This document shows, in pieces, positions 49,001 through 56,455 of a DNA stretch of 64,000 nucleotides (position 1 is its first letter; each line of letters opens with the position of its first letter). A program made the position numbers and the translations under genes. The stretch covers positions 186,001-250,000 of the forward strand of contig AP017309.1 of assembly GCA_001548435.1 (NCBI GenBank), given 5' to 3'. Below the pieces are notes generated by a model, which saw nothing but the letters and a program-made list of their open reading frames with translations, was not told the DNA's origin and made no database searches. Source of the DNA: Leptolyngbya sp. NIES-3755. GTDB lineage: Bacteria; Cyanobacteriota; Cyanobacteriia; Leptolyngbyales; Leptolyngbyaceae.

Positions 49001-49705
49001 ATGCCTAGAAAAACCTGTGGATTTGGCTTTTCCTGTGCTGCAATGATGATGCAACCCGGTCTTGAGCCGCAAGATTGTCCAAATATCAAGACTTGCGGAT
49101 TAGTTACAACGCTTACACCCGAAGAAGAAGTCGAACTGATTCGGGTACGAGAAATTCAATGGCAACAAGCTCAAGAAGAACGGCGACGGGTGGAAGAACG
49201 CATCTGGGTGACTCGCCATCGTGCCGCGATCATGATGTTGATGGCACGAGGTTGTTCTCAAACGCTGGAGAGTCTTGGAATAACCGAACCCATTGCCGAG
49301 ATCGCTACTCACCTCGAAACCCTGCGATCGCACCTCCAGCACTTTCAGGGAAAGTACATTGCTCCAGAAGCCTGTGAAATTCATCGATATAGTGTTAAAC
49401 GTCCCTATGGAAAGTATGGATATAACAAACTAACGGCTGAAACTGCCATCTTCGAGCCGTCCGAGAAAGAAACGAAAGTTAGGGTAATTCATCTGAGCCA
49501 CGATGATGACCCGCGCAATTTGGAAGGACAACGCGGAATCGATCGACGCAATTCTCTAACTCAAATTCGCACTCAACTGAAACTCGCAGAAGCCGCTCTC
49601 GCTCAAGCGGTTGCCCTCGCCTCGGTCGCTGTGGAGGGCGAGGAGGTTCTAGCTATGAATTTAGAAGAGCAGCTAGAACTCTTTCCGATTCTCGAAGGCG
49701 ATTAG
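49001..49705 (+). CDS. Hypothetical Cys-containing protein
   Basis: 234 residues. The N-terminus has a cysteine group (CGFGFSC, CPNIKTCG) that could bind a metal. A helical middle follows (LIRVREIQWQQAQEERRRVE), then EIHRYSVKRPYGKYGYNKLT. The end is convergent with the relaxase gene and overlaps it by 4 bp. Likely a cyanobacterial plasmid accessory protein; no named family. Confidence 0.6.
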   Translation: MPRKTCGFGFSCAAMMMQPGLEPQDCPNIKTCGLVTTLTPEEEVELIRVREIQWQQAQEERRRVEERIWVTRHRAAIMMLMARGCSQTLESLGITEPIAEIATHLETLRSHLQHFQGKYIAPEACEIHRYSVKRPYGKYGYNKLTAETAIFEPSEKETKVRVIHLSHDDDPRNLEGQRGIDRRNSLTQIRTQLKLAEAALAQAVALASVAVEGEEVLAMNLEEQLELFPILEGD

Positions 49706-51519
49706 ATTTCCAGATTCAGCGATCGTTGCTTCTGCTGTTTTCGCTGGTGCTGCTGTTCTTTCTGGCAAGCCTCTTGAACGGTTCGACGAATGTAATTCTG
49801 AATTTTCTCTGAACTCTTGTGTTTCTGAATCATTTCTTGCACAAATGGACTATGGTGCAGCATTCGAGCGATCGCTTGCGGAGATTGCCCATCTTCAAAA
49901 GCCCGTCTCGCCACCATTGCATTTAGCTTCACTGTGTTGCTGGCTTGAACCCCTAAGCTATAGCGTTGCCACCGTTGCTGATCCTCGTTAGAACTTATTT
50001 CTTTTGCGGCTGAATGCCCAGTTTTTCCAAGATTTGCTGCTGTCCCTGTTCGAGACGTTCGAGCCGAATCTCGTTGCTGTTGACCAGTTGGTGAACTCGA
50101 TTCTGATTGGTTGGGGGTAGCAGTTGAAGCAAAATCCAGACGATCGCTGCTACCAGCACTCCGGAGAAGGTTAGCGTCCCCAGAATTCCTCGATACGTCA
50201 CGACTTCCCCGCTCAGAAATAGCTTCAGAGGAAAAGCTGTTTTGTTCGGAATCGCTTGCTGAATTTTCTCTGTCTGTTATGTCAGTGTCGCTAAGCGTTG
50301 TCCCGTCTTGTCTTCGAGGTTGGTCAGCCGCTCCTGCAAAATTAGGAACGATTGGTTGAAGTCGTGGAACGATCGATGAATCACTCCCTGATTCTGTCCT
50401 ACTGCGATCGTCTCGTTCTTCAGCAACGCCAGTTCTTGACTCAGGCGGGTTAGCTGCTCTAACTGGTTGCTGTCGATCTGAGCCTGATGAGCGAGATGTT
50501 GATTCATCTGGGCTAAATGAGTGTTCGTCTGTTGCTGACTCTGGCTCTGCTGATTTAAAAATTGTTGGCAGTTGACCAATTCTTGATGAAGCTGTTGCAG
50601 ATAACTCAGATATTGCTTGGTTTCGATCAATTCCGTTTCCAGGCTGTGCGATCGCAGTTCCAAAGCGTTCAGCGAGTCGCTCAAACTCTGCAACAACGTT
50701 TGCATCAAGTCTTGGCTCTGGTGCGGTTGTGTCTGCTGCTTGGCAAGTTGCCTCAAATTCTGTGGCGTGGTCATAGTGAAGTCCTTTGTGCTTTTGAAGT
50801 CCTGGAAACGTATAAGCTCTGCCGAGTTTGCTACCACTGAAGGCAATGCCATTCAAGCTGTAGCTAATGCCTGTAATCCGTTGGTTTTGAGCGATGCGAA
50901 GCCGGATGCTGATGCCTTGAGCTTTTAATTGATTGATCAATTGCGCGATCAACTTATTTCCCTCAGCCGCAGCATCAATCTGAGCTTGCAGTCGGACTCG
51001 AATCGGGAGTTCTCCGGTTCGCTCAAATCGCCGCATTTCTCCAGTAGTGGGAGCAGTTTCGAGTTTCTCCCAACTCGGTTGAACAGGTTCTAGCTGATAT
51101 TGCTGCTCTAGCGAGCGAATCAGCGTTTCGGCTCTGCGCTTTTCCCAGGAGTCACTAACCGTTGAACCATTCGTTGAACGAATCCGGCTAATGGCAAGGT
51201 GAACGTGATCGTGGTCTTGATCGTGATGGCGATACACCACGTATTGACAGTCCTCGTAACCCATTCCAATTACGTAATCTGCTGCGATCGCTAACCATTG
51301 AGAATCGTCTAACTGCTCGTGTTTGGGTAAAGACAATGAGACATGGCAAACCGCTTTTTTCAACCGCCGATTTAATTCTCTCGACACTCGGAACTCTGCG
51401 GCTAACTCACGCGGAGTTTCTCCCGCCATATTGCCACCGATACACCGTGCCTCTTCTTTACTGTGCAAGTAATTCAAAAGTCCTCGAAAGCTCTTTCCTT
51501 GAACAATTTTGCCAATCAC
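49702..51519 (-). CDS. mobA: Relaxase / mobilisation nuclease (MobA/VirD2-type)
   Basis: 605 residues from GTG 51519, overlapping mobC by 4 bp (GTGA). Relaxase signatures: GKSFRGLLNYLHSKEEA (candidate catalytic tyrosine Y17), KKAVCHVSLSLPKHEQLDD (motif II style) and VVYRHHDQDHDHVHLAISRI (H98-H107, three-histidine metal motif). It nicks oriT and pilots the strand through the secretion channel. After about residue 280 the protein is a Ser/Arg/Glu-rich linker that encodes two other ORFs in a second frame; the last 90 residues (QRWQRYSLGVQASNTVKLN, ARMLHHSPFVQEMI) are helical. No lesion seen. Confidence 0.92.
   Translation of the reverse strand: MIGKIVQGKSFRGLLNYLHSKEEARCIGGNMAGETPRELAAEFRVSRELNRRLKKAVCHVSLSLPKHEQLDDSQWLAIAADYVIGMGYEDCQYVVYRHHDQDHDHVHLAISRIRSTNGSTVSDSWEKRRAETLIRSLEQQYQLEPVQPSWEKLETAPTTGEMRRFERTGELPIRVRLQAQIDAAAEGNKLIAQLINQLKAQGISIRLRIAQNQRITGISYSLNGIAFSGSKLGRAYTFPGLQKHKGLHYDHATEFEATCQAADTTAPEPRLDANVVAEFERLAERFGTAIAQPGNGIDRNQAISELSATASSRIGQLPTIFKSAEPESATDEHSFSPDESTSRSSGSDRQQPVRAANPPESRTGVAEERDDRSRTESGSDSSIVPRLQPIVPNFAGAADQPRRQDGTTLSDTDITDRENSASDSEQNSFSSEAISERGSRDVSRNSGDANLLRSAGSSDRLDFASTATPNQSESSSPTGQQQRDSARTSRTGTAANLGKTGHSAAKEISSNEDQQRWQRYSLGVQASNTVKLNAMVARRAFEDGQSPQAIARMLHHSPFVQEMIQKHKSSEKIQNYIRRTVQEACQKEQQHQRKQQKQRSLNLEI
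49995..50201 (-). CDS. Second nested ORF in mobA: small membrane protein
   Basis: 68 residues: an N-terminal membrane helix (ILGTLTFSGVLVAAIVWILL) and a charged C-terminal coil (NSNEIRLERLEQGQQQILEK). Same alternative frame as the coiled-coil ORF, 75 bp downstream of its stop. A membrane-bound partner of the relaxosome, like MobB of RSF1010, is one possible role. Confidence 0.5.
   Translation of the reverse strand: MTYRGILGTLTFSGVLVAAIVWILLQLLPPTNQNRVHQLVNSNEIRLERLEQGQQQILEKLGIQPQKK
50277..50774 (-). CDS. Nested coiled-coil ORF within mobA (MobB/MbeB-like arrangement)
   Basis: 165 residues from ATG 50774 (MTTPQNLRQLAKQQTQPHQS); the frame is open back to 50852. Almost entirely coiled coil: SLSDSLNALELRSHSLETEL, IETKQYLSYLQQLHQELVNC, SNQLEQLTRLSQELALLKNE. 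It lies wholly inside mobA, in a different frame. ColE1 mbeB/mbeD and RSF1010 mobB are likewise nested in mobA and encode helical relaxosome proteins, so this is a plausible functional parallel rather than homology. Confidence 0.6.
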   Translation of the reverse strand: MTTPQNLRQLAKQQTQPHQSQDLMQTLLQSLSDSLNALELRSHSLETELIETKQYLSYLQQLHQELVNCQQFLNQQSQSQQQTNTHLAQMNQHLAHQAQIDSNQLEQLTRLSQELALLKNETIAVGQNQGVIHRSFHDFNQSFLILQERLTNLEDKTGQRLATLT

Positions 51520-51911
51520 AATTCCATCTCGTCAGCATCTTCAATATCGACTGTTGCAGCAATGACTTCTAAGCGAATTTTTCTGATTGCCACAACTGAA
51601 TCTTCAATCTCATTTGTATCCACATCACAGCTTCGACCATTTTGAACCGCGACGTGACAAGCCTTTGCAATTTGATTGAGATGACCGCTGATTTTTCCTA
51701 GTTCTACATACGTTAACCGATTGACTTCGGGAACGCGCAATCGTTGTCGTCGCTGAGGAACAGACTGTCCTAATCCTGCTGTTAACAGATACTCGCTCAG
51801 ACTTAAAGAGCCAGCTTTGTCCTGAATACACTGTTGCTCAGTTGGACTCATGTGAACCCGAACTGCTTGAGTTCTGGCTTCTCCAGTCGGCGATTTGCGT
51901 TTTCTTGGCAT
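51516..51911 (-). CDS. mobC: MobC-like relaxosome accessory protein
   Basis: 131 residues. A basic N-terminus (MPRKRKSPTGEARTQAVRV), a ribbon-helix-helix-like region (VHMSPTEQQCIQDKAGSLSL) and ELGKISGHLNQIAKACHVAV, the conserved 'NQIA..' segment of MobC proteins. MobC binds and melts oriT for the relaxase. It is immediately upstream of and overlapping mobA, and the oriT candidate lies 90-140 bp upstream of its start. Confidence 0.82.
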   Translation of the reverse strand: MPRKRKSPTGEARTQAVRVHMSPTEQQCIQDKAGSLSLSEYLLTAGLGQSVPQRRQRLRVPEVNRLTYVELGKISGHLNQIAKACHVAVQNGRSCDVDTNEIEDSVVAIRKIRLEVIAATVDIEDADEMEL

Positions 51912-52000
51912 CGATCGCTCCTCTGCTTTAGTAAATTGATCAAGTTGGAAGAATTTCTTAGAAGTCTGGTTTCCGTGTCAGAAACACTGCTTGCTCCTCG

Positions 52001-52053
52001 CCTCGAAGGACTCAAACTAAAGTTCCGCTTTGGTCGTTGAGTCCTTCGAGGCT
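52001..52053. other. oriT: Candidate origin of transfer: perfect 16-bp inverted repeat
   Basis: GCCTCGAAGGACTCAA (52001-52016) and its exact complement TTGAGTCCTTCGAGGC (52038-52053) flank 21 nt. An inner AAAG...CTTT lies in the spacer. Location beside divergent mobCA and the parM operon is where oriT normally is. No U-tract argues against a terminator. The nic site is not determined. Confidence 0.65.
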
Positions 52054-52100
52054 GCGACTTTCAATTTTAGTCGATGCTTTAGCTCAATTTTCACGTCTGT

Positions 52101-52158
52101 TACCTATCTTTGAACTTTATCTACCTATTTTTTACCTTAATTTACCTACTAAATACCT
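52101..52158. repeat. parC: Helically phased TACCT repeats, candidate parC centromere
   Basis: TACCT starts at 52101, 52122, 52133, 52143 and 52154, i.e. spaced 21, 11, 10 and 11 bp, one helical turn each. ParR proteins bind arrays of about 11-bp direct repeats located just before parM. The array ends about 220 bp before the parM start. The remaining sequence to 52375 holds no gene. Confidence 0.6.
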
Positions 52159-52375
52159 GCTCACTCTTGAAACTGGATTCGATTCACGGTAGGGTAGTGC
52201 AAAGACAGCAATCACTCCACTCTTCGCAGCGTTTGCTACCTTCATTCGACCTTTTATCTGTCACCAAGCAACTCAAAACGATCAGGGTCTACCTACGATT
52301 CGGTTTGACCATTCCTGTGAGAGGACAACTGAATTGAGCCATTCATAGCAGCAGATTTAATCAAAGGAAAATACA

Positions 52376-53404
52376 ATGACCGCTTCACAGCCAGACATTA
52401 TTTTGACGATCGACACCGGAACCTCTCAGAGCAAAGTGTTTTGGAAACGCTGGTCGCAGGGCAACACTGAGCTTTTATTGATGGGTTCAGAGTTTCTAGA
52501 AATTTCTCCTGATGATCTGATCGACACCGGACTTTCAGGAGGCAGACCAGAGAACGATGCGTTCATCGAGCTTTTCAATGGAAAAATTTACGTTTTGGGC
52601 ATGAAGGCGCAGCAGATGCGCGGGAAACCACCAGCCGGACTAAGCAAGTACGAATTTGCTGCTTACAAAGCGTTGGCAATCATTGGCGCGATCGCAGAAA
52701 CCGCAAATTTACCAGAACAATTCACGATCGCGCTTTCGGCTCTGCTGCCCTACAAAGAATATCAAGACCGCAAAGCCTTTCATGATCTCCTGAGTCACAA
52801 TCTCACTGGCTTCAATTTCCGAGGTCGGCGCTACATTGTTTCGCCGCTGGTTCTAGAAGTGAAACCAGAAGGAGCCGGACTCGCTCAAAGTCGTCGCAAC
52901 GATGCACCTCAATCGTTCAATCACAAAAACATTCTCGTGACGATGATCGGTCAGCGGGATGCGTCGTTACTGCCGTTTAAGCAAGGCACACCTCAGAGTG
53001 GTCACGGCATTCGATTGGGATTCGAGCAATTGATCGATGCGATCGTGGCTCGTGCCTCTCTGAATCTTGATGCGAAAAATACTGGACGATTAACCGAGTA
53101 TATTTTTCAAGCCCAACAGAACCCAAAACTACTAGATCGGATCGCTCGGATGGTTGTGACTGAAGCCGAAGTCGAGCGCAAAATCGAACAGCTTCAAGAC
53201 GCGATCGCGCAATCTCGAAATCGATATCTACGCGATTTGTTGGATTGGATGAAATCAACTCTGGGGCAAGATCTCTATGAATTTGACGAAGTGATTATTT
53301 CTGGAGGCACAGCACTATATTTCAAAGATGAGTTAGAAGACTTTTTTGCACAGTACGACTTAGAGGTGTCATGGGCGATGAACCTACAAGAGCAAATTCA
53401 CTGA
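52376..53404 (+). CDS. parM: ParM/StbA-like actin-type partition ATPase with premature TGA
   Basis: 342 residues as read. Actin-fold motifs: IILTIDTGTSQSKVFWK (phosphate 1) and DEVIISGGTALYFKDEL (adenosine motif). AAAGGA precedes the ATG. The same frame continues after the TGA at 53402-53404 as SLTNPTDPVLACRVSDAFGV then FKLLGGKVSRLTEGMTIAR, to a second stop at 53522-53524; this is the usual ParM/StbA ending. So the protein probably lost about 39 C-terminal residues by a nonsense change, for example CGA to TGA. Filament function of the short form is uncertain. Partner gene follows at 53535. Confidence 0.82.
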   Translation: MTASQPDIILTIDTGTSQSKVFWKRWSQGNTELLLMGSEFLEISPDDLIDTGLSGGRPENDAFIELFNGKIYVLGMKAQQMRGKPPAGLSKYEFAAYKALAIIGAIAETANLPEQFTIALSALLPYKEYQDRKAFHDLLSHNLTGFNFRGRRYIVSPLVLEVKPEGAGLAQSRRNDAPQSFNHKNILVTMIGQRDASLLPFKQGTPQSGHGIRLGFEQLIDAIVARASLNLDAKNTGRLTEYIFQAQQNPKLLDRIARMVVTEAEVERKIEQLQDAIAQSRNRYLRDLLDWMKSTLGQDLYEFDEVIISGGTALYFKDELEDFFAQYDLEVSWAMNLQEQIH

Positions 53405-53534
53405 TCGCTAACGAATCCGACCGATCCAGTTCTCGCTTGCCGGGTCTCCGATGCGTTTGGCGTATTCAAGCTGTTGGGCGGCAAAGTCAGTAGACTGACA
53501 GAAGGAATGACGATCGCACGTTGAGGATGGCTGA

Positions 53535-54068
53535 ATGTCTACGAAAAAGTTCGATTACCGAGTCAGAATTCAAGTTGCGGCAGAAAGTCCCGATGGAATT
53601 TTGCTGGATTGCATTAAAAACGAGCGCCACCAGTCGTACTCGCATAAAGAGATGCTGCTATGGGCATTGCGAGCGTATTGGATGCCGATCGCGTATCAGC
53701 TTCGTCGCGAACAAGGAGAAGTGACGCTCTCTGATGCTCAAATGAAGCGGATTGCTCAAGATGCAGTTCACCAACTGCGGCAGCAAATTGCCTATCTTCA
53801 GTCAACCTTCGACATTGACCAAAATTCAGCACCAGAAGGATCAGTAGGAGCAATGGCAGCCCATCCCTCTCAACAATTGCTGTCCCTTCTTGCTGCTAAT
53901 CGAACAATGGGAGCGGGCAACTTAGATCAAACCATTGCAATACCGACAGCATCAACGGCTGATTCAAGCAGTTCAAAAGCGGAGGTAACTTCAACAGATA
54001 AAGCATCCGACCAACAACAGAAAGAGCAATGGTACGACGGTGAAGACTTATTTGATTCCGAGATTTAG
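53535..54068 (+). CDS. ParR-like adaptor partner of ParM
   Basis: 177 residues. The N-terminal half (FDYRVRIQVAAESPDGILLD, YSHKEMLLWALRAYWMPIAY) suggests a small helical DNA-binding domain; the C-terminal half is acidic and Ser/Thr-rich, ending WYDGEDLFDSEI, as expected for an actin-contacting tail. It starts 11 bp after the second parM stop, in operon. ParR sequences diverge strongly, so the call rests on position, size and layout. Confidence 0.6.
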   Translation: MSTKKFDYRVRIQVAAESPDGILLDCIKNERHQSYSHKEMLLWALRAYWMPIAYQLRREQGEVTLSDAQMKRIAQDAVHQLRQQIAYLQSTFDIDQNSAPEGSVGAMAAHPSQQLLSLLAANRTMGAGNLDQTIAIPTASTADSSSSKAEVTSTDKASDQQQKEQWYDGEDLFDSEI

Positions 54069-54268
54069 CGATCGTCAACAGCAGCGGAAAGCGTGGATTA
54101 AATTTTGATGTAGCTTAGGCGTTTCCGTGGTTATATTCTGGACTTTGATATCAATTGCTGTTGCTACTCTCCGTCTTTGCGACCTTCTAAACTGCAAGAT
54201 TCATCAGGAATAGAGAGACATTTAGCAAGCTACAATCTGCTTTTCTTAAAGCAGTTTTAATAGCTTCC

Positions 54269-55361
54269 CTAACTTAGTTCATATTCAACGTGATTAAAGT
54301 CTAGCCTAGCCAAGAACTGCTCTTGTTCTGCTGTCAAAGCAATCTTTAGATGAGGATTCTTAATGATTATTGGACGACTTGCTCTCTCTGTCCATCTATT
54401 CCATCCCTCTAGTTCATTGCGGATTGTCACAATCACGACAGCAGAAAGCAACTCAGATCCATCGACTTGTTGGCTATAGAGTTTATCAGGGAAAGAACGA
54501 TTGTCTGTGAGGTTTAATACGTTCGTCCAACTCCATCGTTTTACGTCAGCTAATGCTGAGTACACTGCTTTCTCAAGCTGCCTTAGAGAAAATTGATTCT
54601 CAGCATTCATTCGGTGTAGCCCTTTGGATGCACCGATAACTAGAACAAGAGGCTGATAGTTTCCTCCCGCACGATTCCACTTTTGCGCCTGCTCTGATTT
54701 TTTCCCAATAGTGCGATAGATGAGATTATCTGTCGCTTGTTCTGGAACACCTAAAGCTGGAAATGATGCAGAAACATATTGCCCTTGCTCAACTCCTTCA
54801 GCCTTAACGACCAAATTGCTATCCCTCAAAATCCAACACGCTGGAAGATTGTTCGATAGAACCTTTTCTACAAATAAGTTCCACGATTCCTGGTTGAGTA
54901 AATTTTCCCAACGCTTACACGGTGGTACTTCAATCTCGTGCTGAGTATCACCGGGTTTTGGCTCAAGCCTTATACGAAGCGAACTTGCAAAAGCAATGCC
55001 TCTTTTGTTCAATTGTTCCCTTACCCAACGGATAAAGTGTATGACTTCCGAATCTGGCTTGCGTGGCATAACATATGCTGCCTCTACCCAAAATGACTGA
55101 TCATTGAGTCGCAAAGCTATATCAGGCGTTCCATCTGCTGATTCAGGTACGATTTCAATTGAAGAATGCTTCTTCGATTGAGCGTACTAGTTCTTTAAGG
55201 AGAGAATTTCATACAGTACAATAAGTTCCCATAAGTGAGCTTCTTGAGTTGCTTTGTCTTTTTGGAGAGAGGCTCGAAGTCTACTCAGTTTCTTGCCCAA
55301 CTGTGATTCACATTCACTCAGTAATAGTTGCTTTTGGCTCTCGTTTATCAAAATTCAATTC
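54269..55361 (-). pseudogene. Unknown protein interrupted by an in-frame TAG
   Basis: From TTG about 55361 the frame gives INESQKQLLLSECESQLGKK and AHLWELIVLYEILSLKN, then TAG at 55190-55188. The same frame then runs on as YAQSKKHSSIEIVPESADGT and PDIALRLNDQSFWVEAAYVM to 54269. The 281-residue part can start only at TTG 55114 or further in, so the gene probably lost its 5' part by nonsense mutation. The body (VLVIGASKGLHRMNAENQFS, KRWSWTNVLNLTDNR) has no family I recognise. Gap 54069-54268 holds nothing notable. Confidence 0.6.
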
Positions 55362-55421
55362 TCTCCCAGGGGTAGGTGCTGATGGTAGGTGAGTATCTAG
55401 ATTTGTAGTGACAGAATTTTA

Positions 55422-56096
55422 TTACCATTCACAGTCAACCTTACAAAATCCTCGAATTAAGCCCATGAAAACGCCTTGGATTTCGACTGCTGCTGCTGGA
55501 ACAGTAGTATCGGAGTAATTTGGGTTTGCAGGCTTTAGGATAACCTGTCCATCTTTACGGTAAAAATACTTTAGCGTAGTTTGTGTTCCCACTCTAGCGG
55601 CAACGATCGCACCATTCTTAACCGTATCAGCATTCGGCTCCGGCTTGAGAATCACAAAATCGTTGTGGTCAATTAGAGCATCGATCATGCTGTCTCCCCA
55701 AACTCGCAAAACAAACCACTTCTCAATGCCTGGAGCCTTGCTTCCGGGAAATAGTGGAAAATCAAGCCATTCAATTTCATTGTCAGAGACAACTTCAACC
55801 AAACTGTGAGCCGCGATCGTGCCAACGATCGGAAGTCGTAGTGATAATGGATTAGCTTGGTTGCTCTGTTGTTGCCTCAGCCATTGTTCCGTAAAGCGAA
55901 TCGTTCGCGCTGATTTTTCTACCCGAATAATGACTCCCTTTTGCTCTAGCTTGTCGAGAAGAGATTGTATCGGCGCAGAAGAAGTGTAGCTTAATCCAAT
56001 TCTCATTTCCCTGATGAGTGGACTATAGCTAAACTCATGAATATAAGCCGTGATCCAATCTGCAAGGCGTTGCTGCTTAGGAGTGAGTACAATCAT
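55422..56096 (-). CDS. lexA: LexA-like S24 repressor
   Basis: 224 residues. N-terminal winged-helix (LTPKQQRLADWITAYIHEFS, LIREMRIGLSYTSSAPIQSL) and C-terminal S24 peptidase: FVLRVWGDSMIDALIDHND (nucleophile S136) and VAARVGTQTTLKYFYR (K176). The self-cleavage site in the linker reads VGTIAAHS, i.e. Ala-Ala rather than Ala-Gly, near residue 95. A cyanobacterial-type LexA box lies 13 bp upstream of the start. Plasmid-borne LexA paralogues typically control SOS-linked plasmid genes. Confidence 0.9.
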   Translation of the reverse strand: MIVLTPKQQRLADWITAYIHEFSYSPLIREMRIGLSYTSSAPIQSLLDKLEQKGVIIRVEKSARTIRFTEQWLRQQQSNQANPLSLRLPIVGTIAAHSLVEVVSDNEIEWLDFPLFPGSKAPGIEKWFVLRVWGDSMIDALIDHNDFVILKPEPNADTVKNGAIVAARVGTQTTLKYFYRKDGQVILKPANPNYSDTTVPAAAVEIQGVFMGLIRGFCKVDCEW

Positions 56097-56108
56097 CAGA
56101 TATCTGTA

Positions 56109-56124
56109 TAGAGCATTTGTTCTA
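56109..56124. promoter_or_regulatory. LexA-box-like operator upstream of lexA
   Basis: TAGAGCATTTGTTCTA is a 16-bp interrupted palindrome resembling cyanobacterial LexA boxes (AGTAC-N-GTTC type). It lies 13-28 bp before the minus-strand lexA start, consistent with autorepression. Confidence 0.6.
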
Positions 56125-56190
56125 CTCTACACGAATATTAGGTTCAGAAATATTAAAAAATTCCGGCTCCGTCGCTGCTTCAATCTCGAA

Positions 56191-56445
56191 TCACCCACCG
56201 AACCGCAAGTCATCTAACGCTTCTTGAATAATTTGCTGAAGATTTTCCTGCCTCCACACGACTCGCTTTATAACTGAATTTGCAACGGTGAGAATTTCAC
56301 TAGCATGAATCGGAGTGTTCTCTGAGTCGATCGCAGTCTGCTCAATGTAAGTTAGCAGCCGATTTATTTCACTAAGCTCATCAGCGCTAAATTCAGAGTT
56401 TCTTGAAGGAATGATCGATCGTTGAGATGAGTTCTGGTTCATCAT
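56191..56445 (-). CDS. Small hypothetical helical protein
   Basis: 84 residues, helical (FSADELSEINRLLTYIEQTA, RVVWRQENLQQIIQEALDDL). It lies 10 bp after the PP-loop gene's stop on the same strand, hence probably its operon partner. No family recognised. Confidence 0.55.
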   Translation of the reverse strand: MMNQNSSQRSIIPSRNSEFSADELSEINRLLTYIEQTAIDSENTPIHASEILTVANSVIKRVVWRQENLQQIIQEALDDLRFGG

Positions 56446-56455
56446 TTCTCTGTAC

